Shown in pieces: positions 16,884-26,668 of a stretch of 64,000 nt of DNA. A program made the translations under genes and the position numbers. Below the pieces are notes generated by a model that worked only from the letters and a program-made list of their open reading frames with translations, made no database searches and had not been told where the DNA came from. Source of the stretch: Collinsella aerofaciens (lineage in GTDB: Bacteria; Actinomycetota; Coriobacteriia; Coriobacteriales; Coriobacteriaceae); contig NZ_JADPCJ010000006.1 of the NCBI RefSeq assembly GCF_015670795.1, positions 18,830 through 82,829 on the forward strand, in the 5' to 3' direction. Each line of letters begins with the position of its first letter. Position 1 is the first letter of the stretch.

Positions 16884-19460
16884 ATGTGCGATTGCACAGA
16901 TCATAAGGACGAGATCCCTGCCTACGACGCGCAGGCCATTGAGTCCAAGTGGATGAAGGCCTGGGAGGATTCCAACCTCTTTGCCGTCGACACCGACGAC
17001 AGCAAGCCCAAGAAGTACGTGCTCGAGATGTTCCCGTATCCGTCGGGCGACCTGCATATGGGCCACGCGCGCAACTATACCATCGGCGATGCCATGGCCC
17101 GTCAGGCCCGCATGCGCGGCTACGACGTGCTGCACCCCATCGGCTTTGACGCCTTTGGCCTGCCTGCCGAGAACGCCGCTATCAAGCACAACACGCAGGC
17201 TGCTGCCTGGACGTATAAGAACATGGACCAGGCGCTCGCTACGATGAAGCGCATGGGCTTCTCCTACGATCTGGATCGCATGGTCAAGACCTGCAGCCCC
17301 GACTACTACCGCTGGGGTCAGTGGATCTTTGAGAAGCTGTGGGAAAAGGGCCTGGTCTACCGCAAGAAGAACCCGGTCAACTGGTGTCCTAACTGCAAGA
17401 CCGTTCTGGCCAACGAGCAGGTCACCGAGGGTAAGTGCTGGCGCTGCGGCACCGAGCCCGAGAAGCGCGACCTGGAGCAGTGGTACTTCAAGATCACCGA
17501 GTACTCCCAGGAGCTGCTCGACGACCTGGAGAAGCTCCCCGGCTGGCCCGAGCGCGTCAAGCAGATGCAGGCCAACTGGATCGGTCGCTCCGAGGGCGCC
17601 GAGGTCGACTTTACCCTTTGCGACCAGGATGGCGAGCCCATCGAGGGCGATGAGGGCAAGATCACCGTCTTCACCACGCGTGCCGATACCCTTTTTGGCG
17701 TCTCCTTCTTTGTCCTGGCTCCCGAGTACGCCGGCCTGCACGAGCTCGTCGAGGGTACGGAGTACGAGGAGGCCGTCACCAAGATCGTCGAGGACTCCAA
17801 GCATATCTCTGCCGTCGAGCGTGCCCAAGGCACCCTCGAGAAGCACGGTGCCTTCACGGGCCGCTATGTGGTAAATCCCGTCAACGGCGAGAAGGTCCCC
17901 GTGTGGGTTGCCGATTATGTCGTTGCCGACTACGGCACCGGTGCCGTCATGGCCGTTCCCTGCGGCGACCAGCGCGATTTTGAGTTCGCCCGCAAGTACG
18001 ACCTGCCGATCGTACCGATCATCCTGGACGATGACGATCGCGCTGCCGTCGAGGCCAGCGGCGAGACCATCGATACCTTCCATGCCGAGACCGTCGACTG
18101 GGATTGCGCCCACGCTGCCGAGGGCACGCTCGTCCAGTCCGGCAAGTACACCGGCATGCGCGGCGGTAAGCACTCCGAGGGCGAGGCTGCGATCGTGGCC
18201 GACCTCGAGGCCATGGGCTGCGGTCGTCGCAAGGTCGAGTTCCGTCTGCGCGACTGGCTCATTTCCCGTCAGCGCTATTGGGGCAACCCCATCCCGGCCA
18301 TCCACTGCGAGCACTGCGGTATCGTGCCCGTGCCCGAGGATCAGCTGCCGGTGACGCTGCCCGAGAACCTGGACCTGGGCGCCGGCGAAACCCTTGCCGA
18401 GTGCAAGGACTTCTACGAGACCACCTGCCCGGTCTGCGGCCGCCCGGCCAAGCGCGAGACCGATACCATGGATACCTTTACCTGCTCCAGCTGGTATTAC
18501 CTGCGCTATACCGACCCGCACAACACCGAGCTGCCCTTCTCCCGCGAGGCGGCAGACCGTTGGATGCCCGTCGATAACTACATCGGCGGCATCGAGCACG
18601 CTATTCTGCACCTGCTCTACAGCCGCTTCTTTACCAAGGCCCTGCGCGACCTGGGCCTGCTGAGCGTGGACGAGCCCTTCACCAACCTGCTGTGCCAGGG
18701 CATGGTCAAGGACGAGAACGGCGACACCATGTCCAAGTCCAAGGGCAATGTCGTGCCCCCGAGCTCGGTCATCGAGCCCTACGGTGCCGACACCATGCGT
18801 TTGGCGATCCTGTTTATCGCCCCGCCCGAGAAGGACTTCGACTGGGATCCCAAGGCCGTCGAGGGCGCCAACCGCTTTATCAAGCGCGCCTGGCGTATCG
18901 TTTGGCAGCTCGTCCAGTCCGGTGACGCCAACGTGGCCTTCGACAAGTCCGCGCTCGACGAGGTTGCGATGAAGCTCTATCGCGAGCGTCACCGCACCAT
19001 CGCCAAGTGCACTGAGGACTTCGACCGCGGCCAGTTCAACACCGCGATCTCGGCCGTCATGGAGCTCGTCAACGCGGCGAGCGCCTACCTCAACGCCACC
19101 GAGGGTACCGCCCGCGACAAGGCGCTGTGCTACGGCGTGGCCAAGGACATCGTGAGCGTCCTTGCCCCCATCTGCCCGTTCTGGGCCGACGAGCTGTGGC
19201 ACGAGGCGCTCGGCTGCGAGGGCAACGCCTACACCGCCGCCTGGCCCGATTTCGACCTGGCCGAGTCCGTTGAGGACACGGTGCAGATCGTGGTCCAGGT
19301 GCTCGGCAAGGTCCGCGGCCGCGTCGACGTTGCCCGCGATGCCTCCAATGAGGATATGCAGGCTGCCGCCGAGGCCGCCGTCGCCAAGTGGCTCGACGGC
19401 AAGACGGTCGTCAAGGCCATCTGCGTGCCCGGCAAGCTGGTCAACCTGGTGGTCAAGTAA
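16884..19460 (+). CDS. leuS: Leucyl-tRNA synthetase
   Basis: 858 residues, ATG at 16884 with AAAGGAG upstream. Class I synthetase that charges tRNA-Leu. The HIGH-type motif appears as HMGH in [13 protein letters not shown] near residue 50, the KMSKS loop as TMSKSKGN near 616. A CPNCKTVL...CWRCG zinc-ribbon follows residue 167, and the CP1 editing domain includes [10 protein letters not shown] near 267. The C-terminal anticodon-binding and LeuRS-specific domains are complete. Length is normal. It is monocistronic between a long leader palindrome and a terminator. Confidence 0.97.
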   Translation: MCDCTDHKDEIPAYDAQAIESKWMKAWEDSNLFAVDTDDSKPKKYVLEMFPYPSGDLHMGHARNYTIGDAMARQARMRGYDVLHPIGFDAFGLPAENAAIKHNTQAAAWTYKNMDQALATMKRMGFSYDLDRMVKTCSPDYYRWGQWIFEKLWEKGLVYRKKNPVNWCPNCKTVLANEQVTEGKCWRCGTEPEKRDLEQWYFKITEYSQELLDDLEKLPGWPERVKQMQANWIGRSEGAEVDFTLCDQDGEPIEGDEGKITVFTTRADTLFGVSFFVLAPEYAGLHELVEGTEYEEAVTKIVEDSKHISAVERAQGTLEKHGAFTGRYVVNPVNGEKVPVWVADYVVADYGTGAVMAVPCGDQRDFEFARKYDLPIVPIILDDDDRAAVEASGETIDTFHAETVDWDCAHAAEGTLVQSGKYTGMRGGKHSEGEAAIVADLEAMGCGRRKVEFRLRDWLISRQRYWGNPIPAIHCEHCGIVPVPEDQLPVTLPENLDLGAGETLAECKDFYETTCPVCGRPAKRETDTMDTFTCSSWYYLRYTDPHNTELPFSREAADRWMPVDNYIGGIEHAILHLLYSRFFTKALRDLGLLSVDEPFTNLLCQGMVKDENGDTMSKSKGNVVPPSSVIEPYGADTMRLAILFIAPPEKDFDWDPKAVEGANRFIKRAWRIVWQLVQSGDANVAFDKSALDEVAMKLYRERHRTIAKCTEDFDRGQFNTAISAVMELVNAASAYLNATEGTARDKALCYGVAKDIVSVLAPICPFWADELWHEALGCEGNAYTAAWPDFDLAESVEDTVQIVVQVLGKVRGRVDVARDASNEDMQAAAEAAVAKWLDGKTVVKAICVPGKLVNLVVK

Positions 19461-19491
19461 GCATTGCGCGCCTAGCTGACATGAAAAGGCG

Positions 19492-19527
19492 AGGGGGGAC
19501 GATTCCGTATGGAGTCGCCCCCTTTTT
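19492..19527 (+). terminator. Terminator after leuS
   Basis: AGGGGG at 19492-19497 pairs with CCCCCT at 19518-19523, with an additional GAC/GTC pair inside, followed by TTTTT. It ends the leuS transcript before the rimP promoter. Confidence 0.75.
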
Positions 19528-19612
19528 GGTTATGTATACTTGCGACAACACCCAATTATCCATTTCTTGTGGAGAACCTGTGCTCACGCTGACCTGCGGG
19601 TTTGTGTTGTGG

Positions 19613-19641
19613 TTGCACGTTTGTGCAGGTATTGGTATAGT
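19613..19641 (+). promoter_or_regulatory. Sigma-70-type promoter of the rimP-nusA-infB operon
   Basis: TTGCAC at 19613-19618 and TATAGT at 19636-19641 are separated by exactly 17 bases. Expected transcription start is near 19648, giving a leader of about 70 nucleotides that contains a terminator-like hairpin before rimP. Confidence 0.8.
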
Positions 19642-19669
19642 TTGCTTGCAAATGAAGTTGTAATTGAAA

Positions 19670-19699
19670 GAAGTGGGGTTTCGGCCCCGCTTCTTTTTT
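19670..19699 (+). terminator. Attenuator-like terminator in the rimP leader
   Basis: GAAGTGGGG at 19670-19678 pairs with CCCCGCTTC at 19685-19693 (one G-T pair), followed by six T residues. It lies between the predicted start of transcription and the rimP ribosome site, so transcription of the whole operon must read through it. No upstream gene needs it, because leuS has its own terminator 140 bases earlier. Confidence 0.8.
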
Positions 19700-19719
19700 G
19701 TATGGATGGAGGTGCCGCA

Positions 19720-20214
19720 ATGGTCAAGACCAAGACCGAGCAGGCGATCATCGACGCGCTCGAGGCCGTCGCTCCCCAGCACGATATCGACATCGTCGAC
19801 GTCGAGCTCGTGGGTGCCACCAAGGCCCCCTGCGTGCGCGTGCGTATCGAGGGTGCCGAGGGTCAGAGCCTGTCGCTCAACGACGTCACGGCCAACACCA
19901 AGTGGGTCGGCGATGTGATTGAGGAGCTCGACCCCATCTCTTCGAGCTATACGCTCGAGGTGTCGAGCCCGGGTATGGCGCGCCCGCTGCGCCGCCCGTG
20001 CGACTTTGCCCGCTTTGTGGGCGAGAACTGTGAGCTTACCTCCACCGCCACCGAGGGCCGTCGCAAGTACGCCGGCAAGATTGCCGCCGCCACCGAGACG
20101 AACGTGACCCTCGAGCTCGAGGACGGCGAGTCCGTCACCCTCGATTTCTCTGATGTTAAAAAGTGCAAGTTGAAGCCCACCTACGACTTCAAGCCCGCGA
20201 AGGAAGGAAAGTAA
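19720..20214 (+). CDS. rimP: Ribosome maturation factor RimP
   Basis: 164 residues from ATG 19720, seven bases after GGAGG. Contains the RimP N-terminal alpha/beta domain with VDVELVGATKAPCVRVRIE and the LEVSSPGMARPLRR motif near residue 82 that is diagnostic of the family, then a small SH3-like C-terminal domain. RimP helps 30S subunit maturation. The stop is followed after one base by nusA, the conserved partner. Confidence 0.95.
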   Translation: MVKTKTEQAIIDALEAVAPQHDIDIVDVELVGATKAPCVRVRIEGAEGQSLSLNDVTANTKWVGDVIEELDPISSSYTLEVSSPGMARPLRRPCDFARFVGENCELTSTATEGRRKYAGKIAAATETNVTLELEDGESVTLDFSDVKKCKLKPTYDFKPAKEGK

Positions 20215-20215
20215 G

Positions 20216-21460
20216 ATGGCAGCATCCGACATGATGTCCGCCCTGATGGAGCTTTGCCAGGAGAAGCACATCGACCAGCTCTACCTGATCGACCGCCTGG
20301 AGCAGTCGCTCGCCAAGAGCTATGCCGAGATCCTGCATCTTGAGTGGGGCGCCAAGGTGACCATCGACCGCACCACCGGCAAGATCTACGTCTACCGCCT
20401 GGAGCCGATCGACGATTCCATGGACGAGGAGGGCAATTTCACCGAGTTCGAGGAGATCGACGTCACCCCCAAGAACACGAGCCGCATCGCCGCCCAGCAC
20501 GCCAAGGCCGAGATCAACGCCATCGTGCGCAACTCCGCCCGCGAGCAGATCTACGAGGAGTTCTCTGGCCGCATCGGTGACCTCATCAGCGGTACCGTGC
20601 TGCAGTCCACGCCCGACTTCACGATCGTCAAGATTCGCGAGGGCGTCGAGGCCGAGCTGCCGCACTTCGACCAGCGCCGTTACGAGAACGAGCGCAACGA
20701 GCGTCCGATGGGCGAGCGCTACCTGCACAACCAGCACATCAAGGCCGTGATCATCGACGTTCGCGACCCCAACTCCAACCTGCAGCCGGTTCGTGGCGAG
20801 CACAGCCGTCCGCCGATTGTCATCTCCCGTACCCACCCCGAGCTCATGCGTCGTCTGTTTGAGCAGGAGGTGCCCGAGATCTATGAGGGCACCGTTCAGA
20901 TCAAGTCGATCGCCCGCGAGCCCGGCCAGCGCTCCAAGGTCGCCGTCCATTCGCTCGACGACCGCCTGGATCCCGTTGGCGCCTGCGTCGGCCCCAAGGG
21001 CAGCCGCGTTCGCGCCGTCGTGGGCGAGCTTCGCGGCGAGCGCGTCGACGTCATCCTGTGGGATGCCGACCCGGCCGTCTATGTCGCCAATGCTCTGTCG
21101 CCTGCCAAGGTCACCCGCGTCCTCATCGACGAGGAGAAGGCCTACGCCGGCGTCATCGTGCCCGACGACCAGCTGTCCCTCGCCATTGGCAAGGAGGGCC
21201 AGAACGCCCGCCTCGCCGCTCGCCTGACCGGCTGGCACATCGATATCAAGTCCGAGACCCTTGCCGCCGACATCCTCAAGAACGTCCCCGTTCATGAGGA
21301 GCCCGCCGCCGACCTGATCGGTGACGAGGAGGACGACGTCCGTCGCTGCGAGTTCGTGTCCGAGGACGGCATCCAGTGCCGCAACCAGGCCCGTCCCGGC
21401 TCCCGTTTCTGCGGTGTCCACGACACCGACGCCTTCGATGATGCGGAGGACCTGATCTAG
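20216..21460 (+). CDS. nusA: Transcription factor NusA with an extra Cys/His tail
   Basis: 414 residues. The N-terminal RNA-polymerase-binding domain covers about residues 1-125, an S1 domain about 130-200 ([13 protein letters not shown]) and two KH domains about 200-345 ([14 protein letters not shown] and [14 protein letters not shown]). It modulates pausing and termination. Beyond the KH region it carries an acidic linker and a tail with Cys378, Cys388, Cys399 and His402 (C-x9-C-x10-C-x2-H), the spacing of a small zinc-knuckle-like motif. The ylxR gene usual between nusA and infB is missing here. Confidence 0.95.
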   Translation: MAASDMMSALMELCQEKHIDQLYLIDRLEQSLAKSYAEILHLEWGAKVTIDRTTGKIYVYRLEPIDDSMDEEGNFTEFEEIDVTPKNTSRIAAQHAKAEINAIVRNSAREQIYEEFSGRIGDLISGTVLQSTPDFTIVKIREGVEAELPHFDQRRYENERNERPMGERYLHNQHIKAVIIDVRDPNSNLQPVRGEHSRPPIVISRTHPELMRRLFEQEVPEIYEGTVQIKSIAREPGQRSKVAVHSLDDRLDPVGACVGPKGSRVRAVVGELRGERVDVILWDADPAVYVANALSPAKVTRVLIDEEKAYAGVIVPDDQLSLAIGKEGQNARLAARLTGWHIDIKSETLAADILKNVPVHEEPAADLIGDEEDDVRRCEFVSEDGIQCRNQARPGSRFCGVHDTDAFDDAEDLI

Positions 21461-21550
21461 CGCGCGGTCGCGCCGGACAGGTTTCGGCGCATCTCCCACG
21501 CTCGTTCAGTCTTTAGGCACCAAGGTGCCAGAAAGGGTAGGTGAAGTCAT

Positions 21551-24262
21551 ATGGCAAAAGTCCGTGTGTCCACCCTGGCCAAAGAGTTCGGCATGACCTC
21601 CAAGGAACTGATGGGTCATCTCGCCGATATGAAGATTCCCGCTAAGTCCGCTTCCTCCGCCCTGGAGGACGCCTACGTCGCCATGGTCCGCAAGCAGCTC
21701 GCCCCGGTGATCGAGGCCCGCGCCCAGGAAGTCGAGGCCGCCAAGCAGGCCGAGGAGCAGGCTGCCGCCGCCGAGGAGGCCGCGCGTGCCGCCGAGGCCG
21801 AGCGCGAGCGCATCGCTGCCGAGAAGGCACGCGAGGAGGAGCGCCGCCAGTTCGCCGCTGCCCAGGCTGCCGAGGAGGCCGCCCGCGCCGAGGCCGAGGC
21901 CAAGAAGAAGGTCGAGCAGGAGCGCCTTGCCCGCGAAAAGGAAGAGGCTGCCCGCGAGGCCCAGCGTCGCGCCGTCCCCGCTTCTGACTCCGGGTCGCGT
22001 TTCCGCTCGCTGCTCGACCAGATCGCCGCGCAGGAGACCGTGCTCAAGGAGAAGAAGGACGCCGAGAACAAGGCCAAGGCCGAGCGCGCCGCCGAGCGCG
22101 GTAACCGTCGCGGCAATAACGATCGTCGTGGTGGTCGTCGTAATGACCGCAATGCCTCCGATAACAATTCCGAGCGCAACGCCTCTGAGAGCCGTCCGCA
22201 TAGCCATCGCACCAACGCCAGCAACAATGTCGCTGCCGGCATGGACTTCCCCAACCCCGATAAGCAGGGCAAGGGCAAAAAGCGCAAGGGTGGCCACAAC
22301 AACGAAGAGGACCACTACAGCCGCATGGCTCGCGAGGCCGAGGAGTACAGTCGCGAGAAGGTGCTCGAGGAGGCTCGTGCCGCCGTCGAGGAGGCCTCTC
22401 GCGAGTCCACCGGTCGTCGTAAGAAGCGCAAGGAGAAGCGCGAGCGCGAGGCTGCAAAGGCTCAGGAGGAGCGCAAGATAGAGGAGGCATTGGCCCAGGG
22501 CGTGAACCCCGAGGAGCTCGATGCCATCAAGGTCTCCCAGGGCGTTACGGTCCAGGAGCTCGCCGAGGCGCTCGACGTTCCGGCCAACGACATCATCAAA
22601 CGCCTGTTCCTGCTGGGCACGCCGCTCACCATGACGCAGTCCATGTCCGACGACCTCGTCGAGCTGGTTGCCGACGACCTGGGCCGTCAGATCAAGATCA
22701 TCACCCCCGAGGAGGAGAACACCTTCTCGTTCTACGACGATCCCGCCGACCTTAAGCCGCGCGCCCCGGTCGTCACCGTCATGGGTCACGTCGACCACGG
22801 CAAGACGTCGCTGCTCGACGCCATCCGTCACACCGGCGTCGCTGCCGGCGAGGCGGGCGGCATTACGCAGGCTATCGGCGCTTCGCAGGTCATGATCAAC
22901 GACCGCAAGATCACCTTCATCGATACCCCCGGTCACGCGACCTTTACGGCCATGCGTGCTCGCGGCGCCAAGGTGACCGACATCGTCATTCTGATCGTGG
23001 CTGCCGACGACGGCGTCATGCCTCAGACCATCGAGTCGATCAACCACGCCAAGGCCGCCGGCGTACCCATCGTCGTCGCCGTCAACAAGATCGATAAGCC
23101 GGGCGCCAACCCCGACCGCGTGCGCCAGGAGCTCACCGAGTACGGCATCATCCCCGAGGAGTGGGGCGGACAGAACATGTTCGTCAACATTTCGGCCAAG
23201 CAGAAGATCGGTATCGACGACCTGCTCGAGACCGTGCTGCTCCAGGCCGACGTGCTCGAGCTCAAGGCCAACCCCGACACCTTTGCCTCCGGTAACGTCC
23301 TCGAGGCCAAGCTCGACAAGGGCCGCGGTTCGGTTGCCACGGTGCTCGTGACCCGCGGTACCCTGCACGTGGGCGATACGCTGGTCGCTGGCCTTACCTA
23401 CGGCCGCGTCCGCGCCATGCTCGACCCCAAGGGCAACGCCGTCACCGAGGCCGGTCCCTCCGACGCCGTCGAGATCCTGGGCCTGCAGTCCGTGCCCAAC
23501 GCCGGCGACGAGTTCCGTGTTTTCGAGGACGAGCGCGAGGCTCGCGCCCTGGCTGATGAGCGTTCGCTCAAGGCCCGTATCGAGGAGCAGAGCCGCGTGA
23601 AGCACGTCACGCTCGAGAACCTCTTCGAGACCATCGCCGACGCCGAGGTCAAGGAGCTCAACCTGATCATCAAGGCCGACGTCCAGGGTTCTATCGAGGC
23701 CCTTCAGGACTCGCTCGACAAGATGGATCAGTCCGAGGTGCGCATCAACACGATCCACTCCGCGGTCGGTGCCATCAACGAGACCGACGTCGTCCTGGCA
23801 GACGCCTCCAATGCCATCATCATCGGCTTTGGCGTGCGTCCCGACGGCAAGGCCCGCTCAGCTGCCGAGCGCGAGGGCGTCGAGATCCGTTGCTACGACG
23901 TTATCTACAAGTGCCTCGAGGAGCTCGACGCTGCCCGTATCGGCATGCTCAAGCCTACCGAGGTCGAGGTCTCCACGGGTACCGCGACCGTCCTGGACAC
24001 CTTCAAGGTGCCCAAAGTCGGCATCGCCGCCGGTGTCCGCGTCGAAGAGGGCCAGATCGCCGCGACCGATTCCGTGCGCCTGGTGCGCGACGGCATCGTG
24101 GTCTTCAACGGCAAGATCGCCTCGATGCGCCACTACAAGGATGAGGCCAAGAGCCTTAAGAGCGGTTCCGAGGGCGGCATTGGCCTGGAGAACTTCCAGG
24201 ACATCAAGCCCGGCGATCAGATCGAGGGTTACCGCATCGACCAGGTTGCCCGTACCGAGTAG
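21551..24262 (+). CDS. infB: Translation initiation factor IF-2
   Basis: 903 residues, ATG at 21551. Starts with an IF2-N module (VRVSTLAKEFGMTSKELMG), then about 230 residues of highly charged Ala/Glu/Arg coiled-coil and Asn/Arg-rich linker, a second IF2-N module (GVTVQELAEALDVPANDIIK), and the GTPase domain with GHVDHGKTS, DTPGHATF and NKID. Domains II-IV complete the protein and bind fMet-tRNA. The IF-2 start codon is 90 bases after nusA. Confidence 0.97.
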   Translation: MAKVRVSTLAKEFGMTSKELMGHLADMKIPAKSASSALEDAYVAMVRKQLAPVIEARAQEVEAAKQAEEQAAAAEEAARAAEAERERIAAEKAREEERRQFAAAQAAEEAARAEAEAKKKVEQERLAREKEEAAREAQRRAVPASDSGSRFRSLLDQIAAQETVLKEKKDAENKAKAERAAERGNRRGNNDRRGGRRNDRNASDNNSERNASESRPHSHRTNASNNVAAGMDFPNPDKQGKGKKRKGGHNNEEDHYSRMAREAEEYSREKVLEEARAAVEEASRESTGRRKKRKEKREREAAKAQEERKIEEALAQGVNPEELDAIKVSQGVTVQELAEALDVPANDIIKRLFLLGTPLTMTQSMSDDLVELVADDLGRQIKIITPEEENTFSFYDDPADLKPRAPVVTVMGHVDHGKTSLLDAIRHTGVAAGEAGGITQAIGASQVMINDRKITFIDTPGHATFTAMRARGAKVTDIVILIVAADDGVMPQTIESINHAKAAGVPIVVAVNKIDKPGANPDRVRQELTEYGIIPEEWGGQNMFVNISAKQKIGIDDLLETVLLQADVLELKANPDTFASGNVLEAKLDKGRGSVATVLVTRGTLHVGDTLVAGLTYGRVRAMLDPKGNAVTEAGPSDAVEILGLQSVPNAGDEFRVFEDEREARALADERSLKARIEEQSRVKHVTLENLFETIADAEVKELNLIIKADVQGSIEALQDSLDKMDQSEVRINTIHSAVGAINETDVVLADASNAIIIGFGVRPDGKARSAAEREGVEIRCYDVIYKCLEELDAARIGMLKPTEVEVSTGTATVLDTFKVPKVGIAAGVRVEEGQIAATDSVRLVRDGIVVFNGKIASMRHYKDEAKSLKSGSEGGIGLENFQDIKPGDQIEGYRIDQVARTE

Positions 24263-24273
24263 GGGGTAGCGCT

Positions 24274-24684
24274 ATGAAGCAAACGCAGGCAACCCGCCGA
24301 CTGGGCGAGCAGCTTCGCGAGAAGCTCGGTTATATCCTGCTCTTTGAGGTTTCCGATCCGCGCCTCGACCTGGTCACCCTGACTGCGGTCGAGGTCGCGG
24401 TGGACCGTTCGTTCGCGCGCGTGTACGTGTCGTGCGATGCGAGCCGCTACGACGAGGTCATGGAGGCGCTCGCCAGCGCCAAGGGCCGCATTCGCAGCCT
24501 GCTGGCCCGCTCGCTCGATTGGCGTGTCACGCCCGAGCTCGATTTTCGCATCGATCGCTCGACCGATGAGGCCGAGCGCATCACGCGTGCGCTGGAAAAC
24601 GTTCCGGCCACGCTGGCGATCGAAAAGGACGAGGACGGCTACCCCATAGCGGATGCCGCCCAGGAGGCAGCTTTAGATGACTAA
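24274..24684 (+). CDS. rbfA: Ribosome-binding factor A
   Basis: 136 residues, ATG at 24274. A single KH-like domain with the family pattern LRE(K)LGYILLFEVSDPRLDLVTLTAVEV near the N-terminus and RIRSLLARSLDWRVTPEL. RbfA binds immature 30S subunits near the 16S 5' end and is needed for cold adaptation. Ends inside the next gene (8-bp overlap), consistent with operon structure. Confidence 0.94.
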   Translation: MKQTQATRRLGEQLREKLGYILLFEVSDPRLDLVTLTAVEVAVDRSFARVYVSCDASRYDEVMEALASAKGRIRSLLARSLDWRVTPELDFRIDRSTDEAERITRALENVPATLAIEKDEDGYPIADAAQEAALDD

Positions 24685-25720
24685 TTCCGCTGATCTCGCC
24701 GCTGGCGAGTCTGCAGATATTACGCGACGCATCCTCGAGCTCATCGAGGGTGCGTCCTCCATTGCGATTTCGGGACATACGTCTCCCGATGGTGACGCCC
24801 TGGGCTCCGTGCTGGGCCTTGGCTTATCGCTTATGAAGTTTTTCCCCAACAAGGACATTGCGCTGCTGCTGGCAGACGATGACCCGGTGCCGCGCATCTA
24901 CCGCTTTATGGAGGGCGCCGATCGCTTGGTGCCCGCATCTGCGTACACCGGCAATCCGGACCTGTTTATCTCGGTGGATGTGCCGGTCGTCGAGCGCCTC
25001 AACAACTCGGCCGAGGTACTTCGCCGCTCCAAGCATGTGGTGTGCTTCGACCACCATCCGGCGCGCGAGGAGTTTACCGAGCTGAGCCTGAGGCGTGTCG
25101 ATGCCGCGGCCTGCGCCATGATCATCGACCGTTTCTTGGATAATTGCGGCATCGTCGCCCGTGATGGCGTTGCGACTTGCTTGCTGTGCGGCTTGGTGAC
25201 CGACACCGGTCGTTTTCAGTACCAGAACGCCGATGCTGCCGCGTTCCACGCTGCTTCGCGCCTGGTAGCACATGGTGCCGATCCGGCTCGTGTTGCTCTC
25301 GAGGTCTATCAGAGCATGCGCGTCGAGTTTTTGCACCTCAAGTCCATTGTCATGGGCCGTATTAAGACGGTCGCGCACGGGCGCGTGGCGTATAGCTATG
25401 CCTTCCAGAGCGACCTTGAGGCCTGCGGCGTCACCTCGGATGAATGTGACGGTCTGGTCGATGTGGTACGTTCGGTGATGGGCGTCGAGGTCTGTCTTTT
25501 CTTAAAGGGCATTGACGGCGATACCAAGGTGCGCGGCAACCTGCGCTCCAAGGGTGACCTCGATGTGTCCGAGATCGCTGCCAACTTTGGCGGTGGCGGG
25601 CATCATGCCGCCGCCGGTTTTACCAACAACGGAACGATTCGCGAGACGCTCGCCGTGGCACTTCCCATGCTGGCCGAGCTGGTGGGGGAGGATCCCGCTT
25701 CGGTGACCGTCGAGCTCTAA
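24677..25720 (+). CDS. nrnA: DHH-family phosphoesterase NrnA (oligoribonuclease/pAp phosphatase)
   Basis: 347 residues, ATG at 24677 overlapping rbfA. DHH motifs: GHTSPDGDALGS near residue 33 (motif I), FDHHPAREEF near 118 (motif III), VTDTGRFQY near 180 and the DHHA1 end motif GGGGHHAAAGF near 308. NrnA degrades short RNA oligomers and dephosphorylates pAp. The usual place in Gram-positive genomes is exactly between rbfA and truB. Confidence 0.93.
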   Translation: MTNSADLAAGESADITRRILELIEGASSIAISGHTSPDGDALGSVLGLGLSLMKFFPNKDIALLLADDDPVPRIYRFMEGADRLVPASAYTGNPDLFISVDVPVVERLNNSAEVLRRSKHVVCFDHHPAREEFTELSLRRVDAAACAMIIDRFLDNCGIVARDGVATCLLCGLVTDTGRFQYQNADAAAFHAASRLVAHGADPARVALEVYQSMRVEFLHLKSIVMGRIKTVAHGRVAYSYAFQSDLEACGVTSDECDGLVDVVRSVMGVEVCLFLKGIDGDTKVRGNLRSKGDLDVSEIAANFGGGGHHAAAGFTNNGTIRETLAVALPMLAELVGEDPASVTVEL

Positions 25721-25735
25721 CTTATTGGATGGTAC

Positions 25736-26668
25736 ATGGCTCGTCGTACGCCTTCTCAATTGAATATGCTGCTCGCCGTCGATAAGCCGGTGGGCTGCAC
25801 GTCCCATGACGTGGTCTCGCAATGCCGACGCGCTCTCCATGAGCGGCGCGTCGGCCATGCCGGTACGCTCGACCCCATGGCATCGGGTGTCATGGTTGTG
25901 GGCGTGGGTCAGGCCACCCGTTTGCTGGGTATGCTCACGCTCAATACGAAAAACTACGTCGCCGACATTTCGTTTGGCTCCGAGACCAATACCGATGATG
26001 CGGAGGGCGAGGCGGTCCGCACGGTGGCTGTTGCCGACGAGCTCCGCGATCCTGCCTATGCGCGTGAGCGCTTGGCCGCCATGCTGGGTCCGCAGATGCA
26101 GGTGCCGCCGGCGTTTTCGGCTATCTCGGTCAATGGCGTTCGCGCCTACAAGTCTGCTCGCGAGGGCAATGCGGTGGACCTACCTCCGCGCCCCGTCGAG
26201 GTCTATGCCGCCGACCTGATCGCCGTGGGCGGCGAGGGTGATACGTGTGTGTGGACCGTGGCGTTTTCGGTAAGCAAGGGCACCTATATCCGTGCGCTCG
26301 CTCGCGACTTGGGCCGCGCCTGCGAGAGCGCCGCGCGCATTTCCGCGCTGCGCCGCACGGCCTCCGGTGTTGTTTCCATTGGCGCTTGTCATGCGGTCGA
26401 GGAGCTTTCTCCCGAGTCCGCGGCTGGCTTTGCCCTGGATCCCATTGCGGCCCTGGGCGCCACACGTGTTGACTTGCCGGGCAATCTTGCCGACGACCTG
26501 CTCTGCGGCCGACGCATTCCCGTTGAGCGTGCGCTTGCCGATTTCGATGCCTCGAAGGCGCCGTTTGCGTTGGTGCTCGATGGGGGACTCAAGGCGCTCG
26601 CCCGCATTGAGGGCGGCCGCTTTGTCATGGAGCACGTGTTTCCGCAGGCAATCGGCGGTGTTCGATGA
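25736..26668 (+). CDS. truB: tRNA pseudouridine-55 synthase
   Basis: 310 residues, ATG at 25736. The catalytic motif HAGTLDPMASGVMVV near residue 42 carries the nucleophilic Asp; VDKPVGCTSHDVV precedes it and SKGTYIRALARDLG near 182 completes the active site. Forms the T-loop pseudouridine in tRNAs. Overlaps ribF by four bases. Confidence 0.96.
   Translation: MARRTPSQLNMLLAVDKPVGCTSHDVVSQCRRALHERRVGHAGTLDPMASGVMVVGVGQATRLLGMLTLNTKNYVADISFGSETNTDDAEGEAVRTVAVADELRDPAYARERLAAMLGPQMQVPPAFSAISVNGVRAYKSAREGNAVDLPPRPVEVYAADLIAVGGEGDTCVWTVAFSVSKGTYIRALARDLGRACESAARISALRRTASGVVSIGACHAVEELSPESAAGFALDPIAALGATRVDLPGNLADDLLCGRRIPVERALADFDASKAPFALVLDGGLKALARIEGGRFVMEHVFPQAIGGVR

Noticed and set aside
16767..19202. 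Long open frame antisense to leuS
   Set aside because: High-GC codon bias opens frames on the opposite strand; leuS is complete with all motifs and the antisense product has no recognisable domain.
21461..21550. A small ylxR or L7Ae-like gene between nusA and infB
   Set aside because: The gap is only 90 bases and contains no ORF.
21506..23758. 750-codon open frame antisense to infB
   Set aside because: Low-complexity Leu/Gly/Val composition mirrors the IF-2 codons; no start site or family.
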